The position numbers were made by a program, and so were the translations under genes. The notes beneath the pieces were generated by a model, which had not been told where the DNA came from, did not search any database, and worked only from the letters and a program-made list of their open reading frames with translations. Shown piece by piece: positions 42,354 through 50,829 of a DNA stretch of 64,000 nt (position 1 is its first letter; each line of letters opens with the position of its first letter). The DNA is from Nocardia abscessus. GTDB taxonomy: Bacteria; Actinomycetota; Actinomycetes; Mycobacteriales; Mycobacteriaceae. Location of the stretch: NCBI RefSeq assembly GCF_015477775.1, contig NZ_JADLQO010000022.1, positions 1-64,000 on the forward strand, given 5' to 3'.

Positions 42354-43604
42354 ATGACCGCACAATCCACCACGATCAATGAGCCGACGCTGCAAGACAA
42401 GATCACATACCAGCTGTGCGAGTACGCGAATCTGGTCAACAGCATCAGCAAAGAAGACAGCGACCTGGAGGGGACGCTCTATCAGAAGATCCAGCAGTAT
42501 CTCGACACCAACCAGGAGGTCATCGGAGGGTGGGAGATCGTCTGGGGTCCCGGAGTCGCGTTGTTCGACACCGACTTGTACGCGGTCAACGCCCTGTACA
42601 TGGTGCGAAGCATCGAGGATCGCTCCCGGTACGTGATCGCCATGGCCGGCAGCAGTGACGCACTGGTGTTCGACTGGCTCGTCGAGGACTCCTTCATTCT
42701 CCAGACGCCGTGGTTCGCGAATAGCGCCGCCTTGCACACGATCGGCACGGCCATCGGGGTGAAAACCCTCATAAGCCTCAAACCCTCCGGCCCCCGTCCC
42801 GGTGCCGGTCACACGTTGCCCGAGTTCTTGAGCACGCTCGGCGACAAGGCGATCGACCTGACCGTCACCGGCCACAGCCTCGGCGGTGCCCTGTCACCCA
42901 CGCTGGCCCTGTTCCTGCGCGACACCCAGTGGCTATGGGACAATTCCGAGAAAGCCAGGATCAACGTGCTCTCGACCGCCGGACCGAGTTTCTGCAATCA
43001 GGAATTCGTCAACTACACCACCCAACGCCTGCAACGAGTGCAGCGCTACGCCAACGACCTCGACATCGTCCCGCACATGTGGAACCCGCCCGACATCGAT
43101 GGCGCCAAGGCTCTCTACTCCAAGAACAACCAGCCTGCTCCCGATGATATGAAGGTTGTGTTCGACCTGCTCGAGATACAGGCGTCCGTATCAGGCCAAT
43201 ATGCACACTTCGCCCCCACCAGCGGCGTGTTCCAAGGCACGTTCGACAATGAGATAAATCAAACGCAAGGCTCGACGCCAGGCGAATTGTACTTGCAACA
43301 GGTCGGGTACCAGCACATAGGCGGCTACCATGCGTTCTTCGAAATCAAAGGCGTCCAGTGGCCGCAGGGCGTCGTAGCCCTCCCGCCGGTCGGCGCCGAC
43401 ACCGTGATGGGCCGCCTCCTGGCCTCGGCCGGTGTACCGCTCGGCGACGGTGACGGGAAGGTCAGGAAGGTACTGGCGAACCGTCGGCCGGTAACCGTCC
43501 CGATCGACGGACAGCCCGTGGAGCTGCCGACCGACCACGACAGCCCCGAAGCCAAGAAACTCGTGGACCGCGTCACCGCCGAGTTCGACCCCACCGCCGC
43601 ATGA
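42354..43604 (+). CDS. Class 3 lipase family protein
   Basis: A 416-residue lipase with a fungal-type class 3 fold. GGAG precedes the ATG (GGAGCGATAC). Nucleophile elbow TGHSLGGALSPTLALF, Asp in YANDLDIVPHMW, and catalytic His in IGGYHAFFEIKG are in the correct order. No signal peptide is seen, so the protein is probably cytosolic or exported by another route. The last 70 residues are charged and less typical. It stands alone in a region rich in relics. Substrate unknown; triacylglycerol or another lipid ester is plausible. Confidence 0.88.
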   Translation: MTAQSTTINEPTLQDKITYQLCEYANLVNSISKEDSDLEGTLYQKIQQYLDTNQEVIGGWEIVWGPGVALFDTDLYAVNALYMVRSIEDRSRYVIAMAGSSDALVFDWLVEDSFILQTPWFANSAALHTIGTAIGVKTLISLKPSGPRPGAGHTLPEFLSTLGDKAIDLTVTGHSLGGALSPTLALFLRDTQWLWDNSEKARINVLSTAGPSFCNQEFVNYTTQRLQRVQRYANDLDIVPHMWNPPDIDGAKALYSKNNQPAPDDMKVVFDLLEIQASVSGQYAHFAPTSGVFQGTFDNEINQTQGSTPGELYLQQVGYQHIGGYHAFFEIKGVQWPQGVVALPPVGADTVMGRLLASAGVPLGDGDGKVRKVLANRRPVTVPIDGQPVELPTDHDSPEAKKLVDRVTAEFDPTAA

Positions 43605-44115
43605 ACTGGTGCCCCGGGCCCCGCACTCGGTGGCACGCGAGCTTCAATCCGGTACAGCGCGAAGGCGCTCCAACGGCGCAGGACGTGGCGGTCGACTCCG
43701 GCGGGCAGCTCGGCGACAACAGATCAGTCGACGAGGTCCAGCGTCGATCTCGGCAGTCGGCCGCCACGCCTGGTCGACCTCCACTCCCGCTCCGGCATAC
43801 ATACGCGCACTGACCACGCGAACAGTAGGTTGGAACACCTTCTGCACCAACTCCCGTGCACCTGCCGCATGCGCCCCGCGCTTCGCCCGCCGGTCGCCGC
43901 CGACGCCGGGCCCGAGAGGGAAGCGGTGTAGCGGTCGTCGACGTCAGCCGCTACACCTGAGCATCCACCTACACGAGATGGACCAGCCAGACGGCGAGTT
44001 GAACATCGTGCATGCCCCCGCAAGAACAGACGAATGTCCGAGTGCCACGACAGGCGGTGGACGGTCGCCGGAAGCGGGTGGGTGGCTCTGCAGGACCGCT
44101 GCTCGCCATCGGCTT
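43605..44115. other. Region without recognised gene
   Basis: About 510 bases. Minus-strand text near 43850 (VQKVFQPTVRVVSARMYAGA) is weakly protein-like. No family could be assigned, and several frames are open because of base composition only. Confidence 0.35.
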
Positions 44116-44420
44116 TCAACCGAGTAGCACGAACTCCTTGGTCATGAAGAAGGAGGATCGTGGCAGGTCGATGAAGTTCCTCTCGTCCTGGGCCAGCGCT
44201 TGGTTGGCTTGTATCCCGGCGGGTGTGGCGCTCGCGATGACGAGCGCTTGTTCCGAGGGGAACCAGACTTCGGTGATGCCGTCGAAGGACTCGCCGGTGC
44301 CGTGTTGCGTGGCGAGGAGCAGGTTGATCGTGGAATCCTTGGTGTGACTCTGGACGTAGCGGTAGCGCCGAGCGTTTTGACTTGCTCGGTGGCGAAGGGC
44401 CCGTGGTGGTTCAGCCAGTT
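44116..44420 (-). pseudogene. EthD-domain protein relic
   Basis: Reads NWLNHHGPFATEQVKTLGA, then in another frame YRYVQSHTKDSTINLLLATQ, FDGITEVWFPSEQALVIASA and FFMTKEFVLLG to a stop at 44116. This is the HGP...RYVQ...FDG..E.WF pattern of EthD-type proteins. A frameshift sits near 44365 and the N-terminus is replaced by Old Yellow Enzyme sequence, so the two were joined by deletion. Confidence 0.6.
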
Positions 44421-44742
44421 CCACTCGCGTAGGCCCGGGATCTTGTCGTCGTCATCGATCCCCGCTTGCCTACCCGCCGATTTGCCCTGGAGCGAGACAT
44501 AGAGGTTGCCGGTGACAATCATCGGCGTCGCGGCCCTCAGCCATCGGCTCGTAGAAGGCCAGTAGGTCATCGGTTACGAACCCGTCCGCAGTGGCGCGGG
44601 TTTCACTCGTCGCCGACTTGTAGAGGCGACCCTCGACACGCATGGGTCCGATCTCCAAAGGCTCGCTCAGCAGACCTTGGCCATCCCGCATCCCTTCCAC
44701 TTGAGTTACTTGATCAAGTGTGATGAGGCTATCAGTAGTCAC
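44421..44742 (-). pseudogene. N-terminal relic of an Old Yellow Enzyme (NADH:flavin oxidoreductase)
   Basis: Begins MTTDSLITLDQVTQ or at a later ATG, then RLYKSATSETRATADGFVTD, DLLAFYEPMAEG. After a one-base shift near 44534 it continues TPMIVTGNLYVSLQGKSAGR, QAGIDDDDKIPGLREW. These are the first 100 residues of the 2,4-dienoyl-CoA-reductase-like barrel. The barrel then stops and EthD sequence follows. A 12-base palindrome ACTTGATCAAGT (44708-44719) lies in the first codons. Confidence 0.65.
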
Positions 44743-44794
44743 TCACATGATGCTGGAGTCACATCTGACTATTTCATCATCAGGAGGTTGCATG

Positions 44795-45120
44795 CGGCGG
44801 AGATGCTCGCGGGCACACGGCCGTCGTAACCGGTGGAGCTCGTGGAACCGGTTTCGGCACGGCTCGCCAGGCCGTCCGGCTCGACGGTCGGGTTGCCACC
44901 CTCGACGTGGACGGCGCGGCTGCACGGGACGCCGCATCCACCGCCGGTTCATTGCTACGGGCGCAACGTTCGCTGCCGACGTCCGTGACGTGTCCGCGCT
45001 CGGGGCGGGACGGGAATCGAGTCGGCCGTGGCGACGCGGGTCGTCGACCGCGACGTCTTGGTCGTCACCAGCGTCGCTCCGGGCCACCCGCTCGGCGAAC
45101 CGAACTCGTACTGCCGTATC
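44795..45120 (+). pseudogene. Short-chain dehydrogenase relic
   Basis: GHTAVVTGGARGTGFGTARQ with RVATLDVDGAAA gives an SDR N-terminus. A different frame then supplies ATGATFAADVRDVSAL and a third GIESAVA-like text. No NNAG, YxxxK or C-terminus in order. Two or more frameshifts; non-functional. Confidence 0.5.
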
Positions 45121-45129
45121 GCGTACACC

Positions 45130-45897
45130 TCAACTCCTCGCGACCGCGGCGGTCGCTGTTGCGCTGATCAGCCGGTAGATGATCGGCTGGGCGGCGATAT
45201 CGTTGGCGGCGAAGTTGGCCAGGACGAAGGTGCGGAAGCTCGGCCGCAACAGCAGGCTGGGCAGGAAGGCGCGCAGGGTGGGCCAGCCGGCGTGGTTGAC
45301 GAGCGTGTAATCGTCCGGTTCGCCGGGCAGTGGACGCATCGGAACCGAGTCCGGCAGTGCGGTTGTGCGCTGGAACCAGCCCGCGGTGTACTCCCAGACG
45401 TCGTAGACGGTGTCGCGGTTCGGGCAGTGGAAGTAGTTGAACAGGAACCAGTTACCCGGATCGTGTGTGACATCGGCGATCCGGGCCGGACTGCTCATGG
45501 CGATCTGGTGTACGTACCGGGCGCTGCTGGTCAGCAGCGCGACCGGTTCCTGCCATACCGGGTCGGCGCGGACCGCGTCGAGGTCGGCGACGGTGCGGGT
45601 GCGGACGAGTACGACGATGTCGTAGCGGGCGGGACGAGCTCCGGCCCGGCGCAGCAGTTCGCCGCCCTCGCCGGGAGGCCGCAGTGCCGCCCGGAACGCT
45701 GACACCTCGAGGACATCGTCTCGGCGGGCCAGCCGCGCGCAGAGGGTACCGAGGGCCGAGGCGCGGCGTCGTGATCGGGCAGGCAGCGGGAACGGCCCGG
45801 CCCAGCCGCCTGTTTCGGCGGCCAGCAGCAAAAATCCGTTGTCGGTGGGTGTGATGAGGCGCGCCTTGACGGCCAGGTGGTCGTTGACGATCTTCAC
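45130..45897 (-). CDS. Conserved hypothetical protein
   Basis: A 255-residue protein (GTG start, VKIVNDHLAVKARLI) with ferredoxin-like-looking halves: ARYDIVVLVRTRTVADLDAV, then GNWFLFNYFHCPNRDTVYDV and WEYTAGWFQRTTALPDSV. The C-terminal 40 residues are hydrophobic (AFLPSLLLRPSFRTFVLANF). Such proteins occur beside flavin monooxygenases in mycolata, and here the truncated monooxygenase gene is 33 bases upstream. Family not identified with certainty. Confidence 0.65.
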   Translation of the reverse strand: MKIVNDHLAVKARLITPTDNGFLLLAAETGGWAGPFPLPARSRRRASALGTLCARLARRDDVLEVSAFRAALRPPGEGGELLRRAGARPARYDIVVLVRTRTVADLDAVRADPVWQEPVALLTSSARYVHQIAMSSPARIADVTHDPGNWFLFNYFHCPNRDTVYDVWEYTAGWFQRTTALPDSVPMRPLPGEPDDYTLVNHAGWPTLRAFLPSLLLRPSFRTFVLANFAANDIAAQPIIYRLISATATAAVARS

Positions 45898-45930
45898 GGC
45901 GTTTTCCGTTCTCGCGTGGCGGTTTGGAGC

Positions 45931-46536
45931 TCAGCGGCGGTCGAGCCCGGACAGCCGCCAGGCCAGCCGGTTGCGCACTGCCGGAGCCCTGCCCGCCAGC
46001 GCCATGGCGGTGTTGCGCATCGGCCGAACGCGTGCCGATGCGGTGGCGAGGTCGGTGAGCCGACTGGCGATGGAGACCCAGCGAGCGCGGATCGGTTCGC
46101 CTTCCGAAAGGGTGGCGGTCACCGAATCCGGTGCCTGGGTTATCCCGGTGACCGTGGCCGGGCGGGTCACCTTGCCACCGAGCTCGGTGAGCCGGTCCAG
46201 CAGGAATTTCTCGGTGTCGGCCTGGGAGATCATCAGCGTGTAGGGGTAGGCGGTGGGCAGTTCGCTGAACGGCACCGCCACCAGCAGCCGATCCCGGTCG
46301 CGGATCGTGAACGTCGGCGTGTGCACACCGCGGGCGACCAGAGCGGGGACCACGCCGTAGGGCTCCAGTATTTCCAGGGTGCGCGGATGCACCACCGCCG
46401 CGCGAGAGGTGTTGGCTCCCTCGGCCTGCCGGTCCACGATCACCACCTCGCGACCGAGCTGTTCGAGCACGACTGCCGCGGCGAGCCCGACCGGGCCGGC
46501 TCCGACGATCAACACGTCTGCGATGGGGTTCTTCAT
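45931..46536 (-). pseudogene. FAD-dependent monooxygenase with in-frame internal deletion
   Basis: A 201-residue frame (GAGGAG ribosome site) with a good PHBH-type FAD N-terminus (DVLIVGAGPVGLAAAVVLEQ, then RAAVVHPRTLEILE) and SQADTEKFLLDRL. After GEPIRARWV it should continue with the VGADG motif and the GDAAH segment. Instead it jumps to a C-terminal-looking tail (SIASRLTDLATASARVRPMR, then NRLAWRLSGLDRR). About 170 residues of FAD- and substrate-binding core are lost. The frame is intact but activity is not expected. Confidence 0.7.
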
Positions 46537-46644
46537 AACGACTCCTCGAGGTGAACGCTTGTTGTCAGTACAGCTAGAAGACGAGTCAGCGGGTGGCGTA
46601 GCTTCGATTCCCCAGGCGGCGATGGCGCACCGGCGCGGGGACTG

Positions 46645-47532
46645 TCAGCCGCCGGTCGGGGCCTGCCGGAAGAAGTCGATCTGGTCGGCTACGACGGTGT
46701 CCCGCAAGGCCGGGTCGGTGTAGAAGGAGAAATGGGTGCCGGGATATACCCTCAACTCGCCGCGCGGCGCGGCGTCGGCCAGCGCGCGACTCGTCTTCAC
46801 CGGCGTCTCCTGATCCTCGGCGGCAGCACAGACCAGTAATGGGCACGATAGTCGTGCAGCAGACTCCGCGGGATGGTAGCGCATCATCGCCAGCAGCGCG
46901 CGGGGAGCAATGATGTTGCGCCACAGGGTTTCCCCACCCCCGGTGAGGGTCTGAATGTGACGCTCGGCTTCCGGCGTCGCGGTCACGGCGAGCTCCCCTG
47001 GCCGACCGACCATCGGGATGTAGTACGGGCGCATGCCCGCCGCGCCACGCAGCCGATCCCAGAGGATCGCGCCGAGCAGCTTCACGGTGTCCCGGACCGT
47101 TCTCCCCTCGACCCGCTTCGGAAAGCCGTTGAACGGGATCTGCGCCACGACGGCACCCAAGCGCGGGTCGTCGGCCGCGACGGCAACAGCGTGCGCTCCA
47201 CCGAGCGAGTTACCCCACAACAGAATCCGGTCGGCGTCGATGCGTGGGTGACCGCGAGCGAATTCGACAGCGGCGCGAATATCGGCGAGCTGACCGGCGA
47301 TCCCGGGTACCTGCCGCGGTTCGCCGGCGCTCTCGCCGAAGCTACGGTAGTCGAACACCAATGCCGCGAAGCCTGCGCCGGCGAAGCGCTCGGCATAGTC
47401 GAACAGCCGGTCCATCGTTCCACTGAAACCGTGGCAGAGCACCACACATGGCAACTGAGCGGAGCCGGTGGGCAGAAAGAGGCGTCCGGCACACCGGACA
47501 CCGGCGACGTCGAACGAGACCTTGGTACGCAT
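46645..47532 (-). CDS. Alpha/beta hydrolase
   Basis: A 295-residue dienelactone-hydrolase/acyl-peptide-type hydrolase starting MRTKVSFDVAG (ATG at 47541, MALMRTK, is equally possible; the longer frame overlaps the divergent promoter). HGFSGTMDR forms the oxyanion region, LLWGNSLGGAHAV the nucleophile elbow, CAAAEDQETP the acid, and YPGTHFSFY the His. Divergent from a TetR gene with about 75 bases between starts, so probably repressed by it. Substrate unknown. Confidence 0.88.
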   Translation of the reverse strand: MRTKVSFDVAGVRCAGRLFLPTGSAQLPCVVLCHGFSGTMDRLFDYAERFAGAGFAALVFDYRSFGESAGEPRQVPGIAGQLADIRAAVEFARGHPRIDADRILLWGNSLGGAHAVAVAADDPRLGAVVAQIPFNGFPKRVEGRTVRDTVKLLGAILWDRLRGAAGMRPYYIPMVGRPGELAVTATPEAERHIQTLTGGGETLWRNIIAPRALLAMMRYHPAESAARLSCPLLVCAAAEDQETPVKTSRALADAAPRGELRVYPGTHFSFYTDPALRDTVVADQIDFFRQAPTGG

Positions 47533-47564
47533 AAGGGCCATCCCTGCGGCATAGACTGACTGTT

Positions 47565-47602
47565 GGTAAGTACCGTAGCGGATTTTTTGACCGTAGGTAA
47601 GT
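47565..47602. promoter_or_regulatory. Direct GGTAAGT repeats in the TetR/hydrolase promoter
   Basis: GGTAAGTACC (47565-47574) and GGTAAGT (47596-47602), 31 bases apart (about three helical turns), between the divergent hydrolase and TetR genes. Candidate operator elements. The second lies 7 bases before the TetR ATG. Confidence 0.4.
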
Positions 47603-47608
47603 GATTGC

Positions 47609-48310
47609 ATGACACCTGAGCGCATACTGGCGGCCGCGCGCGTCCTGTTCGCCACCCGCGGCTACCGAGCCACATCCATGCAGGCCATCGCCGACGAGGT
47701 GGGCGTCACCAAAGCCGCCCTCTACTACCACTTCGACTCCAAGGACGCGATCCTGCATCAGCTCACGCTGCCGCTGCTGGACGAATTGGACGCGGTGCTG
47801 GCCGAGGCCGAGTCGGAACCGAGCGCCGAGGAGGTCCGGTGGCGGGCGATCGAGGGTTATGTCGATGTGCACCTGCGCCACCGGCACACCCTGACCATGC
47901 TGGTCAGAGATATGACACTGCTCGTCCAAGCTCCGGTGGCCGACCGTTTCCGCGCCGCGATCGCCTTGGCGAACGAGCTGGTGGCGGGTCCCGGGAGCGG
48001 GATCGAGCAGCGGGTGCGGGCCTCTCAGGTGGTCGCGGGCCTGGCCGACCCCGTCGTCCTGTTCCGCAACGAACCGGTCGATCGGCTGAGGCAATTGATC
48101 CTGGACGGCGCGCGGGCGCTGCTGGGCGAACCCATCGAGCCCAGGCCGACCGGTCGCGCCAGGGGCCGCAACGGGGGACGGCCCGCGAAACTCACCGGCG
48201 AGCAGATCGAACAGGCGCGCTCGATGCACGCCGACGGTGACGATGCCGAGGACATCGCTACCCGTTTCGGTGTCTCCCGGGCAACCGTCTACCGATATCT
48301 CAAAAACTAA
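47609..48310 (+). CDS. TetR regulator with extra C-terminal resolvase-type HTH
   Basis: A 233-residue protein. Residues 1-45 are a TetR HTH (GYRATSMQAIADEVGVTKAA, then LYYHFDSKDAIL), followed by a normal ligand domain. The last 50 residues add a second DNA-binding unit: GRNGGRPAKLTGEQIEQARS, then DIATRFGVSRATVYRYL. This is the HTH_7 domain at the end of resolvases and invertases. A dimer would carry four HTH units. It is divergent from the hydrolase at 46645. The fusion is in one uninterrupted frame, so it is not a relic. Confidence 0.88.
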   Translation: MTPERILAAARVLFATRGYRATSMQAIADEVGVTKAALYYHFDSKDAILHQLTLPLLDELDAVLAEAESEPSAEEVRWRAIEGYVDVHLRHRHTLTMLVRDMTLLVQAPVADRFRAAIALANELVAGPGSGIEQRVRASQVVAGLADPVVLFRNEPVDRLRQLILDGARALLGEPIEPRPTGRARGRNGGRPAKLTGEQIEQARSMHADGDDAEDIATRFGVSRATVYRYLKN

Positions 48311-48311
48311 T

Positions 48312-48337
48312 GATTATGAGATTTGATTATGAGATTC
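48312..48337. repeat. Tandem 13-base repeat after the TetR stop
   Basis: GATTATGAGATT followed by T, then repeated with C. It lies at the end of the hydrolase relic, just beyond the TetR stop. Confidence 0.4.
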
Positions 48338-48575
48338 GTTGTGGGCGGTGTGGCCGCAGTTCGGCAGGACGGCGGACATGGCGTTCGGGATGCGCGCCGC
48401 CAGTCCATCGGCTCGAGATGCGGGCAACCAGGTGTCCGGGTCACCCCCACAGAATGAGTGTGGGTGCGGTGACCCGAGCGAGCCCCGCGTCGGTGAGCCG
48501 GAAGTCCAATGTTGCTGCGAGGGTGAGGAAGGCGAGGAAGTGGGTGGGCTTGCGGTCGTGGCGCGGATGTCGAGG
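48314..48575 (-). pseudogene. C-terminal relic of an alpha/beta hydrolase
   Basis: Minus strand reads FLAFLTLAATLDFRLTDAGL, ARVTAPTLILWG and, after a frame change at about 48447, GDPDTWLPASRADGLAARIP, then NCGHTAHNE. These are the acid and histidine regions of an alpha/beta hydrolase. The nucleophile half is missing. Confidence 0.55.
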
Positions 48576-48699
48576 CGGTTGTAGCCGGTCAGCCAGGAAA
48601 TCGTGCGTTCCGCGTCGATCACCGCCCGCGCGATCAGTCGATCAAGCCTTGCCTACCCAACTCATCGAGCACAGCCCGGTGTAACCGCCGCCAAACCCC

Positions 48700-48965
48700 C
48701 GCCTCGGTCCACTCTGCCGGTGCTCCCGTCCTTCTGCGCGGTCGATCGCTCCGTCGGCGAGCGAGCGGTTTCCGCTGCACCCGGCCTGCCTCTGACGTTG
48801 TTGCTGGGACTACATACCGAGACCAGGGTGCCGCCGCGGCGGGGCGCTGGCGTTGCGGCCGCAGGACCTGGATCCGGTGCAGTTGCTGATCCTGCTGCGG
48901 GAAAAGGGCGGCACCCAGTTGTGGCGACACGGGCTTCCTCTGCTGCCGCTTCAGCAATCTCAGAG
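48700..48965 (+). pseudogene. Tyrosine recombinase/integrase relic
   Basis: LPLTLLLGLHTET is followed after a one-base shift near 48828 by CRRGGALALRPQDLDPVQLL, ILLREKGGTQLWRHGLP. This is the conserved region holding the first catalytic arginine of XerC-like actinobacterial integrases. The rest of the catalytic domain is absent. Trace of a former mobile element. Confidence 0.55.
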
Positions 48966-48974
48966 GTCTGGTGT

Positions 48975-49607
48975 TCACCAGTTTCGGTACGGCCAGTGCA
49001 GAGCGCCCAGGCCGGCGAGCAGGAGGTACGCGCCGACCCAGGTCCACATCCACATGGTGCGGGTCCGTCGCTCGTCGGGTGGCAGAGCCGAGACGAGGTT
49101 GCCGGGGTGATAGCGGACGGATTCGGCGATCCGTACCTCCCCGGCCGTGGTGAAGTGGAGCTTCGGGGCAGTGATCGAGGTGGGTACGTCCTCGCATCGC
49201 AACTGTGCGACCTCGACGGTGTCCAGTCCCCCGGGTGCGGTCCGCCGGACATCGAGGACAACGCAATCGGCGGTGCGACCCATCGTGGTCAGCAGGACCA
49301 CTTGCACCGCAATCGGGCCGATGAGCAGAACGGGAGACGCTATGAAGATCGCCAGGGCAAACGACCAAGCCGACTCCGATATGCTCGCCAACGCGAAGGC
49401 GTAGCCGAAACACACGGCCATCCCGATGAACCCCACAGGGATGACCGCCAACTGTAGAGCGCCTTCCCGAAAACCGACCAGCGCCATGCCAACGGCGAGA
49501 ACCGGCATGACCGCCAAACAGATCGGGGCGAGCTTCGGCGCCCACGCGGCCCAGCCGCTTTTGTTGTCCACGCGGTCGATGATCGACTGAAATATGCGAA
49601 CCCTCAA
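48975..49607 (-). CDS. DUF3592-like membrane protein
   Basis: A 210-residue membrane protein with probable TTG start (GGAGGCG upstream). Membrane segments: LAPICLAVMPVLAVGMALVG, LQLAVIPVGFIGMAVCFGYA, WSFALAIFIASPVLLIGPIA, and a last one near the C-terminus (WTWVGAYLLLAGLGALHW). The extracytoplasmic part (GRTADCVVLDVRRTAPGGLD) resembles DUF3592 proteins. Longer open frames on this strand are arginine/serine-rich and discarded. Function unknown. Confidence 0.65.
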   Translation of the reverse strand: MRVRIFQSIIDRVDNKSGWAAWAPKLAPICLAVMPVLAVGMALVGFREGALQLAVIPVGFIGMAVCFGYAFALASISESAWSFALAIFIASPVLLIGPIAVQVVLLTTMGRTADCVVLDVRRTAPGGLDTVEVAQLRCEDVPTSITAPKLHFTTAGEVRIAESVRYHPGNLVSALPPDERRTRTMWMWTWVGAYLLLAGLGALHWPYRNW

Positions 49608-49744
49608 GCCTTTTCGCCTCCGGCGTCCGGCCGACGCTGACGAGGGCCGAAAGGTTCCTGATCGTTCGCCGGCTGCCCCACGCAGGTCAGCCCCAATCTG
49701 CCGGCAACACTCGTCTGCCCCAGGCACTGTCCGGACCGACCGGG

Positions 49745-50080
49745 ATGTTCCTGATAGCTGCTGGGCCTCTTGTCGACAGCGTGTCAGGGTGGTCCGGTCC
49801 GAGTGGCGCGAGCGGAAGCCCGATGGCTGCGGTCGCAGAGTATCGAAATCAGGTCGAGGAACGACGAAGGCTACTCGGCCCGGATCACCCCAACACGCTG
49901 CGCGCTCAGGAGAATCTGGCCGGCTGGCTCGGCGCCAGCGGCGACATGAACGGCGCGATTGCCGAGTACGAGGAGTTACACGCGATACGGCTTCGGTTGC
50001 TCGGTCCGAGTCATCCGGCAACCATCGCCGCAAGCCGTGGGATCGCATTCTGGCGCTCGACCCAGAAGCAGCGAAAGTGA
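49745..50080 (+). pseudogene. Tetratricopeptide-repeat protein fragment
   Basis: Two kinesin-light-chain-like TPR units: RRRLLGPDHPNTLRAQENLA, GWLGASGDMNGAIAEYEEL, then RLRLLGPSHPATIAASRGIA. Such repeats normally end long NB-ARC or CHAT proteins. Here only about 80 residues remain, with no upstream gene, so it is a fragment although the frame is open. Confidence 0.5.
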
Positions 50081-50253
50081 TGTCGAGTTCGGTGCTGAGC
50101 GAGAGCCGAGACCACGCGCTCCCACTATGTTGTGTCTTCCGACCCGGTGAGTGATTGTGGCTCGGCCGACCGGGTGGGGCGCAACTTGGCCAACAATCAG
50201 CCGGTGGTGGACGGTGGTGCGCTGCACGCGGGTGGGACGGGAGTCGTTGGCGC

Positions 50254-50721
50254 CTAGCGACCGGCGACCGACCCAGGTGAGTCCGGTCGGGTACCGAGCC
50301 CGGCAACGAAAACCCGTTCCAGCAGTGCGTACAGACGGTCCCGATCCTGGTCACCGAGCCTGTTCAGGCCGTCTCGGGTGGCGCGCATTCTCGCCCGGAT
50401 CGTGTCGGTTACCCGCTCGCCCTCGGGCGTGATGACGAGATTGGTGACGCGCCGGTCGGATTCGCTGGCCTCCCGCCGCACGAGGCCACGCTTCTCCAGC
50501 CGGTTGATGATCCCGGTCACGTTGGAGGCGTCGCAGGCCAAGGTCTCGGCCAGGGCGCGCATCGCGACGGGCCCCCGGCGCAGCACGGTCAGCGCCCTGC
50601 CCTGGCTCGCTGTCAGGTTCTCACTCGCCGCCGCGACGGTGAAGTCGCCGTAGTAGGCGCCGAGCGACACCGAGAGCAGCTCCATCAGCTGGGCCGTGTC
50701 GACGCCGGAGGCTTCTGCCAT
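50254..50721 (-). CDS. MarR family regulator
   Basis: A 155-residue MarR protein. The winged HTH is clear: LTASQGRALTVLRRGPVAMR, ALAETLACDASNVTGIINRL, then EKRGLVRREASESDRRVTNL. It is divergent from an Old Yellow Enzyme gene, with two TTGA-N5-TCAA elements between them. It probably represses both and responds to an electrophile or phenolic compound, as many MarR/OYE pairs do; that is inferred. Confidence 0.92.
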   Translation of the reverse strand: MAEASGVDTAQLMELLSVSLGAYYGDFTVAAASENLTASQGRALTVLRRGPVAMRALAETLACDASNVTGIINRLEKRGLVRREASESDRRVTNLVITPEGERVTDTIRARMRATRDGLNRLGDQDRDRLYALLERVFVAGLGTRPDSPGSVAGR

Positions 50722-50744
50722 GACAGCCAGCCTATCCGCAGAAA

Positions 50745-50758
50745 CTTGACTATCTCAA
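50745..50758. promoter_or_regulatory. MarR operator candidate 1 (TTGA-N5-TCAA)
   Basis: CTTGA, five bases, TCAA, at 24 bases before the MarR start. Same spacing in the second copy. Confidence 0.5.
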
Positions 50759-50785
50759 ATATTTACCCCTAGCGTGTGGCCATTG

Positions 50786-50799
50786 CTTGAAGTTCTCAA
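50786..50799. promoter_or_regulatory. MarR operator candidate 2 (TTGA-N5-TCAA)
   Basis: CTTGA-AGTTC-TCAA, 41 bases from copy 1 (about four helical turns) and 31 bases before the Old Yellow Enzyme start. Confidence 0.5.
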
Positions 50800-50829
50800 C
50801 CATCGAAGTTGTACCTACGAGGAGTACCA

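Noticed and set aside
44708..44719. ACTTGATCAAGT as a regulator operator
   Set aside because: It falls inside the first codons of the Old Yellow Enzyme relic and no regulator gene is adjacent; a chance palindrome is as likely.
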